From positions 14,447,113-14,511,112 of the forward strand of contig HG738140.1 of NCBI GenBank assembly GCA_000499405.2: a DNA stretch of 64,000 nucleotides. The letters are read 5' to 3'. The number at the start of each line of letters is the position of its first letter. Position 1 is the stretch's first letter. The translations under genes were made by a program, and so were the position numbers. Below, in pieces: positions 35,209-47,022 of this stretch. The DNA is from Onchocerca volvulus (Eukaryota; Nematoda; Chromadorea; Rhabditida; Onchocercidae). The notes below the pieces were generated by a model, which did no database searches, was not told the origin of the DNA, and worked only from the letters and a program-made list of their open reading frames with translations.

Positions 35209-37232
35209 TCTATATAAATAAAAATGTAAATCATCGCTTGCTACTATTCCTCACGTAACTTTGTAATCTCCCCACCAAGTGCTTTCAAATTTCGATAGAA
35301 CCATTCAAACAGGCCATGTTTTTATTTAGATATACCTACTTTTTTTGCTTGTCTGTAATACCTGTGACAGGTAAAGAAAATGAGAAGACTGAATTTATTA
35401 ACCGCCGCCGCCCATGTTGTTCATTTTGATACAATGTTTCAAGCTCATTTCAAGCGATTGATCTGAAATTTTGAAATATGGTAAAATATGGAGCACATGA
35501 GTCTGTGCGCTATTGGATATATTGAGTAGAACGGCAAAAGCGAGAATTTCACACGCACATATACTGATGTGGCTTTATTACAAAATCACTTCAAACGAAA
35601 GCACGATATAATATGTTCTAAAATACTCGATATCGATGTCGATAAAGATTTGTATGAAGTTGCGACGAAAAACTGATACATAGACCTTGCGGTACACTGA
35701 ATTCAAATTCACCATGCATGATAGACGGAAAATGCTCTAAGCGATATCGTCGAGCATTAGTATTCAACAAGTTACTGAAAACGATGGATTTCCTTTATAC
35801 AGAAGATGATCAGCAGAAGATGGCAATAAATTGGCAACCAAACAAATGTGAAAAGACATCGAAGTAGATAATCGGTGGATTGTTCTGTATTCGCCTTTGC
35901 TATAAAAACATACAAAGCGCACATAAATGTGAAATCGTCAAATCATTTGGGAATGCATTAATTTTGTTTTCAAGAGATTTCAGGCAAACATTACCTGTAA
36001 TTTCTCGATCAACACCAGCGGGCGAAATAAATGTTTGCCTGAAATACTCTATTTTGTGACAAATGTAAAGATGTTGAAATTAATTTTATGGCAACATGTA
36101 AAGACGTTAAAATTAATTACAAATACGCGTATTCAGCTACAAACGATTGATCAGCTGAGATATTCGCACATCAGTTGCTGGAAATTGGAAGCGGAAAGAT
36201 GCCGGTTGATCTGACCTTAGAATAAATTTCATTGCCTCATAACTTCTGCAATTTAGTGACGTCGAAAGAAAAATTAATTGAAAAAGTATTTCTTTATAAT
36301 CAAACCAATTATAAGAATCAGTATTAGCTGAGTGAACGAGCTATTGTTGCGGCCAAGAACAAAATCATTTATGAACTAAAAAATATTGTCCGGTCTAACA
36401 TACAAAGCGAGGCAACTCCTCGACACTGTTGTAGAAGCAGATGAAGCTGTTAATTATCCAACACAATTTTTGAATTCACTCGATCTGCCAGGGATGCCAC
36501 CGCCCGTACTGCAATTGAAAATCAGCGTGCCAAATATCATGTTGCGAAACATCAACCAGCCAAAACTTTGCAACAATATGTAGCTTGCAGGAAAAAAATT
36601 GATGAGAAATGTCGTAGAAGCAGCAGTCTTAACAGAACCTTCCAAAGGTAAAGATATCCTCATTCTTCGCCTTACTATGATTCCACCGATATGCCACTTC
36701 TATTTAATAGATTACAATTCCCAATTCGATTGGCGTTTGCACTCACCATCAACAAAGCTCAGAGCCAATCTTTAAATTGTGGGTTAAATCTAGAAACAGA
36801 TTGTTTCTCACATGGATAATTCATGTGTTGCATGTTCTAGAATTGGCAAATCAGAAAATCTCTATATTTGTACAAACAATGGAACAAAAAAAAAAATATT
36901 ATATACCCACAAGCACTGTGAAATTAGTTTTCCCCAACATTAGAAACGTGTGCTTTCTCTTTTCTTTTTTTCCATTCAACCAGATTGAGTTACAGCAATT
37001 TTTTCCATTTAACCAGATTAAGCTACACTACAGCAAATGCTTTTATATAAAAAAAGTTATAGAAACATGCATCTATTCAAATGACACTTAGTTTCAGAAT
37101 TTCAAAGCAATAAATGAGAACTTTCAGAAATCTTAGATTTTGAACTAATATAAGTAAAGCTGATGTTTAAGAAAATTCGGAGATTTAAGATTTGAACAAA
37201 CGAATGTCTGGATTTTTATTTATATAGACTAA
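35209..37232 (+). mobile_element. Decayed, internally deleted Helitron
   Basis: The 5' end TCTATATAAATAAAAAT at 35209-35225, preceded by A, is repeated exactly in inverted orientation at 37212-37228 and followed by CTAA (CTRR-type end). Inside, broken frames match the Helitron Rep-helicase. DIDVDKDLYEVATKN and then, after a frame change, RPCGTLNSNSPCMIDGKC (about 35620-35740) come from the Helitron-like N-terminal region. DFRQTLPVIS (about 35980) is from the PIF1-like helicase. YKARQLLDTVVEADEAVNYP, FLNSLDLPGMPPPVLQL and NIMLRNINQPKLCNN (36400-36580), then RLQFPIRLAFALTINKAQSQ (about 36710-36770), are the helicase C-terminus. Stops and frameshifts are frequent and most of the Rep and helicase core is missing, so it cannot encode a working transposase. 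The exact 3' limit is uncertain; a CTAG at 37252-37255 is an alternative. Confidence 0.85.
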
Positions 37233-38058
37233 GTGGATCGACTACGCAGAGCTAGGCTTCAAATATTTTATACAATGTGAAACATGCTAAAAATATAAGA
37301 AGCAAGCGAAAAATGTGAAGAATCTTTGTACATCGTAATTATATCAATTATCCATTTATTTGATTCTTTAGTAGTTATAATTTATTGCAATATCTGAAAA
37401 ACTAAAACTTGTAGTTCTGGAATTCTGAAATAAAACAAATAGCATAAAGTTTAATTCATCCATTCAAAACATTCAGATTAATTTTTTTAATTGATTTGTC
37501 ACTATTTTAATCTCACGCTTACTTCATTCCGAATAGACGAATATCAACTGTCAGAATGAAATTTCGATGTGAAATATCAAAATGTTTTGATCAATTTGCC
37601 AGCTAGTTTGGACATCGATGAATCACATTTACCATTCATTATTAATTAGTTTACGAATAGTAGTTTTTCTTTTTAGCTTTAAAAAATAAATCTTTTGGGA
37701 TACAATTTTGCTAGCAATGTATAGACTTTTTTCGTTACAAGAGAACTAATATATTTGCATAGGTTTCCGGAACTATGGAAAAATTGAGAGTGAAATATTT
37801 TTATAGAGCGAAACTTTAGCATTAATTAGCAAGTTTTCATTCATCAATCTAATATGTAGATGTTTTACATGTACAATTAGAACAGAAGAAAATAATACTA
37901 TTAAATTTAAGAAATTTGCATAAATTTACAAATTTTAATAAATTCTTCTTCCAATACAAAACACTAAATTTTTTAATAAATTGTTCATTCCTACCATTTA
38001 TATGTTCGAATAATTAGTTGCATCTTTGGTTTTCTGATTTAATTCGAGAATTAGCTTG
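37233..38058. other. Spacer between Helitron and BI-1-like gene
   Basis: AT-rich sequence with no supported exon. An ATTAG acceptor lies 4 bases before the ATG at 38059 and may be a trans-splice site. Confidence 0.5.
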
Positions 38059-39412
38059 ATGACATCAAATCCAGTGGCCAGTATGGTTGAATTAGCCGAT
38101 CAATATAAAAGTGAATTTGAAAATGGCATTAGCAACTTGATGAAACATGCAATCTCATTTGTGAATTTAGCTAGCAAGGTACTCTAAATTTCCTTTTTCT
38201 AGAAAAAATAAAAAATAAAAAAAGAAATTGAAATATAGAAATGAAGGAGCGGAGAAAGAAAATATAGATCAAAAAAAAGTGGGAAAGATGATGAGAAATT
38301 AAAAGAAAATCGGAAGAGAAATTTGAATCGAATTCTTTAGGAATTTCATGGCTTTATAAATGTTCGATTTCAGATCAATTTTAAATAATCAACAATTTTC
38401 ACTTTTAAATTTCAACTTATTTTACTTTGAGTCATTCTTTTTCCCGTTGATTTTTTTGATTTAAACTTAAACACAAGGTGAAATTTTTCTAATTTAGGCA
38501 GGAACATACCGGCAGTTCAACATTTTTCATCAAGAATTGTTGAAACAACGTGATGAAATGATGATAAAGATACGGGATACTCAATCGGTATTACCAGATT
38601 TGGATACCACGAAACTTATGAGTGCCTTCTGCTGGATGGCTATCATGTTGTTGGGCCAAAGTTTTGGAGCATTCTTTGGTGGTATTCTTTTCTCGCCGTT
38701 GCTCGGATTCTTTGTAAGCAGTTCAGATGCCGTCTTCTTGGCGTACTTCATCCTTCCGCTTATCATCTACTACTTTTTACATCTACCACTGGAAGTGACA
38801 GCAAAAAATGACTTGCTTCGACGACACGTACTATTCTTCTTTGCTGCTTTCGAGGTAATTTCGAGTGATTAAAGATATTCTCAATATAATTTGTTCGCAT
38901 CAATAATCATCTCTTAATCAATTCCCATTCAACCCATCGAATGATTTTCATCATTTTAGTAATTATTATTGATATAAAAAATCAAAGATCATGCAGAAAT
39001 GTCTTAAAGACTGAACTTTGTTGTTGTACTATTGTTTTATAAACATTGTTATTGCTAATTATTATTATAGTTGAATTTTCTTTTTTTCCCTCGACTATTT
39101 CAGGGACTCTTGACAGGATATATCTTCTCAGACACGAATCTCATCGGTATGCCACCAATTGCAGCTTTAACACCAATGGCTATTGGATTGATCCCTCATT
39201 TTGGATCATCGATAATCGATAAAAATCGCGCAAAACTTTTATGCTTAAGTGTTGGTGGTGGATTCTTATTACATTTAGCCTTGGGAACTATTATCGATTT
39301 ATCATTACCGTATCTCTTACTTACTGGCCTTTATGGACTTATTGGTTTCACTATTTTGCAACTTTATGTAAATAATGCTGAAGAAGATCTTGTTAGTTTT
39401 GAGATTATTTAA
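38059..39412 (+). CDS. Multi-pass membrane protein, BAX inhibitor-1 (TMBIM)-like
   Basis: Three exons, 38059-38178, 38498-38854 and 39104-39412, all phase 0, give 261 residues. A hydrophilic N-terminus of about 75 residues is followed by six or seven hydrophobic segments, for example LMSAFCWMAIMLLGQSFGAF, FLAYFILPLIIYYFL, HVLFFFAAFEGLLTGYIF, a segment near IGMPPIAALTPMAIGLIP, and LLCLSVGGGFLLHLALG. It ends with an acidic tail NNAEEDLVSF. The order of a GLLTG-type helix, a later small-residue helix and a final helix followed by acidic residues resembles BAX inhibitor-1, an ER membrane protein that modulates calcium leak and cell death. Similarity is weak and the loops differ, so a divergent TMBIM member or an unrelated nematode membrane family are both possible. 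The gene structure is well supported. Confidence 0.6.
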
Positions 39413-41775
39413 TTCATCCAATTATCTCGTTATGATTTATATGAATACGGTAGGATACTATCATTGATAGGATGGAATATTATCATGACTGCATATTCCA
39501 CTGGATAATTTTCATCGATTTCTGCATGCTGTATGTTAATTAACCGAGAATATTAATATTGCAAACGACTAGAATGGCATTAAATATAGGAATTAATGAC
39601 TGGAAATAGATTGCCATCTTTACAGATAGCCAAGTCTTAATTTAGCAGAGATGTATCGGAATAATGCGGGAATCATATGTCGATACATGTCCGTTATACA
39701 GTGGTACAACATGTTATATCGAATTTTGACTTTTATACTGAACATTGATTTTTCCATAGCTGTTTAAATTTCAAATTCAAATTTAAAAATATGAAAAATT
39801 TCAGACACTCACGCATATACATCAATTTTCATTTGTTTGCGCCGTAATGTTTTCGCAAGCTTTTATATATGCTATTTTTGGCTTTGACGAGAAAGAATTA
39901 ACAGATGGAGCGTCACGTTCCTTTCTATTATCATTCTTGTAAAATCATATCAATCGTTCTTTATTTATCAGGATTGAATTTAATATTGACAGGAAGTGAA
40001 ATACTGATTTAAAAGAAGAAAGCGAAAGTTAAGCGCTCAACTGATTAATGTGGAATTCTACCAATAATCCTATATACTATCGGTGATTTGTCTATTTTGA
40101 CTATCAATTTTGTTTGAGATGAAGAAACTTAAAATAAATAAACTCAGAACTTATTTGTTTTCAATTTAATTTTTCTTTTTTTTTATTGTCTTTAATCTCA
40201 AGATATATTAAAAAAGTGTTGGAATTCGCAAAAATTTCAAGTAAATAAGTGTCATTTAATAGTAGCATTAGTAATTTAGACTTTCATAACTAACGATGAA
40301 TTCTGATTCTTGACCCTGTGGTATACAAAACAATCTGATAAAAATCGATCTTTTTTTCCAAATAAATCAATGATAAACAATCTATCAACAATGTTAGAAA
40401 AATATAATTTGTAAAAAGATAGAAGGGATGTTGTTATTTTATCATATGATGAAAAATTTTGGCGGAAATTTTTAGAAAATTCATTCTTATGTTAGAATTT
40501 CTCAATTATCAATATGAGAATCAAAGATGGAAAATTAAGATCTTCAGATGAGTGAAAACAGGTAAGTAAAGCGGTTGATGGAAGAGAAAAATTAGTTTAT
40601 CAAGTATTTGCTTGGGAATAATGTTGCAATGATAAATGAAATGATATCAATTAATATAAATTAAGAATGATAAAGCTTGATATCTTAAATATTTTTGCCA
40701 TTTGTTGCCATAATATTTACAATTTGAAGTGACATTGAGTAATTCTTATTCTTCTTTTTCACATACATTAACAGTTACGGTACGCAAATGATACCGTAGC
40801 TGTTGATGTCTAAGCATAAAAAAGGGAAGTTAACTCTCTCAATAAATAAAACTAAAAATTATAATAATGTTTAATAGAAAAAAAAAATCGATAATGCCAA
40901 AAATATCTATTTGTATTTCGATGTTGAACTCTTTCTATATAATTTTTGGTCATATTTTGTTATCGAATTTATCATCCAAATTTACTACACACAAATAAGG
41001 GATGTAGTAAGTTATTGCAGTAAAATTGGCATGAATTAATTGTAATTTCTTAGATCATTTCAGTAAATTCGAAAATTTTTCAAATTTATGACATTAATTC
41101 ATTCATTAGGGAATTTTTTAGTATTATTTTTCAAATCAGATGATCTAAGATTTCAAGATTAACAAATACGTAAGATGGTGACCAAATCTCATCAATTCTA
41201 ATCGAAGAGTTCAGTATTTTTTAGCTTATTACTGGCTAGTCTGGACAACTTATTAACCTAATATTGAGTTTTAGTTAAATTAATTAATAAAAATCTTTCA
41301 AAAATTTTCATTGAACAATGCATCGCTGCAAGTGCTTGACAAATATGCTCATTTTGGTAGTTTTTCCTAGATATAGATCTCATCGTATTTCACCATCGTT
41401 TAGTTTTTTTACAAATCTTAATATTCTGGCAAAATTTTCTTCTGATAATTAAAGATTGCATTGGGAAAAATCTTAAAAATTAACATAAAATTTATCTCAT
41501 ATTTATATGAGTTTCTGGAAAAAATCGTTTTATTCTTTAACTTAACGATTTAGTAATTCAGTTGACAAATACTACTGTTATTAATCTGATTTTTCTTTTA
41601 GTCATTTTATACTAATGTATGCGTTAAAGATATACTTTTTTGGTAAGTGAATAAATAATTTGACAGGATAGAAAAATACGTCAAAATTACTTCAAATTAT
41701 TTTCAAAGAATTTTCAAATTTTTTTGTCATTTTTATCATTTCATTTATTACTCGTAAATTAAAAGCAGTTAATAA
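39413..41775. other. Intergenic region
   Basis: About 2.4 kb of AT-rich DNA between two plus-strand genes. No exon, RNA gene or clear repeat recognised on either strand. Confidence 0.6.
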
Positions 41776-44700
41776 ATGAATCATTTAGCACTATTACTAG
41801 TATTCATTCTTCTTCATCCATATATTCTTTTCATTCTTGACAAAATATCATTTTCAGTTTTAATTAATACAATGTTGCTAGAAACTATCGAATCGACGAA
41901 AAATTCAACAACTACGATTTCAACAAAAAAATCTAACACAACCAAAAAAAAGTATTCATTTAAAAGAGGCATGACAAAAGTGAAATTAAAGTCAAATCAA
42001 ATTGAGATTTCTGTTTGATTACAGTAGTAAGACAACGTTACAAGGCATGAAAAATGCTACCAAAAAGATACCGCATTCACCTGTATTTCTGGTGCATCAA
42101 CAACCAGATGTACCAAAACATATCGGAGAAGATGGTTCTTTTCCTATTAGAGGTAGATTTTTTTTTCCTTGAAATTTAATGAATGAGTCAAAAAAGCAGA
42201 AAATTATGAGAAATCACATAGAATTGCTTACCATTTAATAAATAGATTTTCTAGTTATAATATTGGTGATATGATTGCAAACTTACTAGGCTATATGTAG
42301 TACTTTCGATATTTTGTTTGAATCGTATGGCCAATTCTTGCTAGCTAGGCTCTTAATAGTACTGGATCGACTGGTACTGGCAGGATAATATGCAGTATTT
42401 TCTAAAGTTTGTATTAATTTTTTCAAAAATTTCTTCTGCATGTTGTTCTGTACCATTTCATTGCTTATCCAAGCGAATTTAGTGAGAAAGTTATTCATGT
42501 TACAGTATCACTGATGGCAAAATATCGCTATAACTATTCTCATAATGACTTTTTCTTTTTTAAAACTTCCAACTTAAATCTTGGAAAATTTCAATTTCAA
42601 CAAATTTACAATTTTCAAAATCATATTTAGTTTAAAAAAAAAAAGACTAACTGTAACTAATCACTGGAACTTTCCAATTTTAATATAAAAATTTTTCAAA
42701 AAAAAAGAAAATCCAGAAATCTATTTTGATAGGATATTATGGCTGCTTATTCAAGAAACTAAGCTATAAATTCTTCGCTAAACTTAAGTAATCATAAGGT
42801 ATTAAAACTTATAAGGATTTGCAATGCTCATGATAATTGATAGTTTTATTGGTGTCAAAATTAAAAATTTGTGATAATTGTTCATTTCAATCAGATGAAT
42901 GGTTGGATATATCAAATCGCATTGATGAATATCCATCTGCTGAGCAAATGGCATATGATTCAGCCAGTAAAATGGTTATTATATAAATATGTCATATTGT
43001 AGTCATATATATTTTAGTATTAAACAAAATACCCTTTTTTAGTAGGTAAAAATTTTCCCTGATTACCCTGACTTTTGACCTTTTCTAGGCCAAGAATAAA
43101 AAACTAAATAGACGAATAGACCCATTCGTTTTTATAAGAAATAAGTAAAGCATGCCAAAGTGAATATATTTCGAAAATCCGAAGAAAAATTTAGGATTTT
43201 GAATAAAATTTCAAGTTTTCATTACTTAAATTTGAATAGATAAGTTGGCAATATCTACAGGCATATTTAATTCGTGAACGACAAAATGATGAAAGTTGTA
43301 AATCATCCGTTGCTGCATGCGATGCTTATACATCGATGTGGCCACAAATTGATGGCCTTTGCGAGTAAGTTATTAGAAATGAGACTAAGCTGTAAATGTA
43401 AATAAAATCATTAAAATTAAGTTGTAAATTCGAGTAAAATGATTGACAATTTCAATCAGAAAACTTGAGTTAAAAGATTGAGATCATCGAATTTCTACGG
43501 CATCTGATACTCAGATAGACGATATCAAATATTTCAAGTACTATTAAATACTTTTTTTCGTTTTTCACATGAAAAAGGATTTTTTTAAGGCATAAATTTT
43601 TTGTTTTATAAAATTTAGACTTTAATATAAGTTTGATTGCAGCAGAGCTTTAATTTAGTTGTGGTAAAATTAATACAAAGTTATCATTTCTAGAATCATT
43701 TTATCAGTTAAACATTTCTGATTCTGAGAATAATCTTTTTATTTTTTGTCGTTTTAATCCTAAACTCATCGATTTTAGTTTTATGGAATGGAATAAAATT
43801 TTTGAATTAAGTTTTGTTAGCTTAATAGCAATCCGATTTGAATGGTCAACAATTTGGCAACAGTTCATTGTAGTAGTAAAGTTTCTACATGATCAAATGA
43901 ATCATTCATATCAGAATTTCATCTCAAAATTTCATTCATTTTTTATTTTAGTTTATTTTTTGTGAAATGTTTGATTGACGTAGCCGGCATGATTTGCCGT
44001 AATTATACTGAAAAGGACATTTTCAAATATGCACCGGATTTATGCGACAATGTATCCGATTTTTGTACTCAAAATCGAGTAAGCGTGAAATAAATAAGCG
44101 AATAATTCTTGCAAACTTCGAATCCTTAAGCTTCTAAAACTTGGAATTCTTGCATTAAAATTATTTGAAAAAAAATTTAATGCTATGTCGCTTCTTTTCT
44201 TTCTGATAGTGACAAAATAATAAGTTGAATTCTATTCTTCCGTTCTCACAGTTTCTTCTATTTTGATGTTTACTCACTTGGTAACGAACCTCAAACTTGG
44301 GTAATTAAACCTTTATTATGATTAATTTATAAATCAACATACGCAGCAATTATTACAACAATTATATTAACAATACAATTCCGATAATATCATGAAGAGA
44401 TTATAATGTAAAAAAGGGAGAGAGATAGGTTTGGTAAAGAAGAAGAATTGGTATACCACAAGCTGGTCCACTCGACCGAGCTGATGGCAGATTGTTGGTT
44501 GAAATGATTTTTGTACTCAAGACCCTCATCTTTTTCGTAGATGGAGGATCCTGGTATCATTTCGTAGAAACAAGAAAGATCCTTTGTTGTCCCGGAAGCA
44601 TGCGCCTTTGGTGCGCATGAGATTGTACTTGTAGTTAGCTGATGATAAGAGAGAGCTTTTTAAAGCTCATTAACTGGATAGACAAAAAATGATTCTACAA

Positions 44701-44895
44701 TCAACTACATGAGATATGCAATGTAAAATTTTAAACAAAGGGATCACTGATTATTTTTTTTTTTTTTCTTTTATCTTGCGATTTCAGCGACATGCTATAA
44801 ATTTAGGAAGCAACAATTTCATTCTGCTGGGGATATCTGTATCATCGATACGGAGAAATTTCAATGAATCCACAGCCACCGAAGACAGGATTTAA
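41776..44895 (+). CDS. Unrecognised secreted cysteine-rich protein
   Basis: Six exons, 41776-41951, 42025-42152, 42895-42974, 43261-43364, 43952-44078 and 44788-44895, fit in phase and give about 240 residues. The N-terminus MNHLALLLVFILLHPYILFI is a signal peptide or signal anchor, followed by a Ser/Thr/Lys-rich stretch and a Pro/His-rich stretch. The mature C-terminal half has eight cysteines: ESCKSSVAACDAYTSMWPQ, GLC, VKCLIDVAGMICRNYTEKD, LCDNVSDFC. This suggests a disulphide-bonded extracellular module of about 80 residues. The tail RHAINLGSNNFILLGIS is not cysteine-bearing. I do not recognise the family. The small intron at 41952-42024 and the donor after 42974 are the weakest joins. A locally GC-richer stretch in the last intron (about 44450-44650) may be an old repeat insertion. 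Confidence 0.6.
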
Positions 44896-46953
44896 CAAAT
44901 ATGTAGAAAGTTTCATTTAAACTATCAAAAAAAAGAAAAAAAAAATCCATCTGTTGCAAATAAATGAAAACATTCCACATTAAAGTTTTAAATTTCGAAA
45001 CCAGAGATAATCGTTGAAATAATTATCAACAGCTATGCAATCATAAAATAGTTCATGCGTGTTTTAGATGTTTATGCATTGATTAAATGAATAAAAGCTG
45101 ACATGCTTTTCTGTTTCGAATTTCAATCAAAATTTCATTCTCAAATTAAAATCCAAAATTTTAGAATCATTTATGATAAATTCTTTATTCATTTTTTAAT
45201 TTCTCGCTTTCATTTATAATTCTTCCATGATTCCAAAATTTCTGTAACAATCGAATTTAGAGATAATATAAAAAGAGAAATTAACACCATTAAATTAAGT
45301 GAAGGAATGAAACTGAAAAGTACTCACTAGACTTTTTAAATCTCAAAATTTTAAAATTTTTCTCATTTTCATCATATGTTGTGTGCTTAGTGAAGAATTT
45401 AATTGGATTAATGATCGAACGGAAACTGGAAACTAATCTGATAATAATTGGAATTAATTAAATAATCAAAATCTTGGAATAAATTTCAAGTTATTTGACG
45501 AAATAGCTAACCTCTCATGCTATCACATCATATTTTTACTTTTGAAATGAACAGTACAAACCTCTTGCGAAATGATATGTTGTTAAAAATTTTTATAATG
45601 TTCGTAGCTTTGCAAATTCATAAATGATGGAGCACTTTTACAGTAGACCATAATTCGGCTTGTTTACCGTATAGTATCTTCATCTACTGTAAATCGTTTA
45701 CCGTATGCTACTTTCATCGTTTTTTAACGTGAAAGAAAAAGGAAGAAATCCTCTGACCAATTTCCTTACTGTTTTGAGAATACAACCGCTTTAGATCCAA
45801 AACTGATCACAATTCTCCAACTTCATATTGTCCAGTGATTTCGGCTTCGATCTGTAACCTGTAAAGTTTTGTGGAATTTCTGGAGCAATGCCAAATTATT
45901 ATATTTTCTTGGCATTTTACTTTTGAAAACTGGACCTTAGCTTTATGAAAAATATCCTTTTTAATCAGTAGACAAAACCATATAGGAGGAATATGGCAAA
46001 TGTTGCTAAGATAACAAACATTAAAAAACTTCAAAAAAAAAGAATTAGAATCGAGTAATTGAAAAACGAATTAGAATTTTTAGATAAAGTTAAAATGAAA
46101 CTTACAAGACTGTGAAGACGAATTCAAAAATTGTTTCCTGATAAATTTCGATCTTTTCGCCAATTTTTACTTCTTCTTTTTGTAAGAAAGAATAATTTTA
46201 TCGGATCATTGAATTTATCATTTGCGCAAATTCGCGAATCCAACATGGAATGATGTATTTTATGTAACGCAGAAAATGAAAAAATTGCAAAATTACTTCT
46301 AATCTATATTTCTGCAAAAAAAAAATCTACTGAATCTTCTAATCTAATTGGTGTTTCTTTTGGAATGCACTATCTCGAACATGTCATTCTATATTTAAAT
46401 TACACTGAAAGATTTTGCTACTATTATGGTGATCTCATAATCACAATTATAATACTACAATATATTGTAACAATATAATCATATCATATTATCACGTTAT
46501 CGTATTATCATCATATCATGCTGTTATCATATAATTATCATTATATAATAATTGCAACTACATAATTATCTTTTCTTATCGTTATAAACATCTTGTAAGA
46601 GATGCGAAAATTTCGTAGCGATTACAGTACAATCTTGGTTGGTCGGAATAATTGCATGACATTCAATGCGGGGCGTGTTGGCGTTGCGTTTTCGTTTTGC
46701 ATTTGCTTTTTTCAGTAACGCAGGGATTTGTTTCTTTTTTTTTTTTTTTTTTTTTTTTTTGACGAGATTTAAGTGAAAAATGGCTTTTTCATCAATTCAA
46801 CACAAATGTGATTTATATGCCGATTTTGTTCTTGAAAAGTTGATTTAGATTTTTATAATGAGGGATTGTGATAATGCGAATTTTTTGTATTAAAGTTATT
46901 GTATAATTTCTGTAATGTTTCAGTAAAAAAACCTGACATACATATTAGTTTCA
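44896..46953. other. Intergenic region upstream of the RRM-like gene
   Basis: AT-rich, with ATTATC-type low complexity at about 46430-46570 and a short direct repeat around GTTTACCGTAT at 45660-45720. A GC-richer patch at 46660-46720 is followed by poly-T at about 46736-46759. TTTCAG sites near 46720 and 46953 are possible trans-splice acceptors for the next gene. Confidence 0.5.
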
Positions 46954-47022
46954 GATTTGCAAGAAGTACATATCAATTATAGCCGTAAAAACTAAAAAAA
47001 AAAAAACAGAAAAACGACGGAA

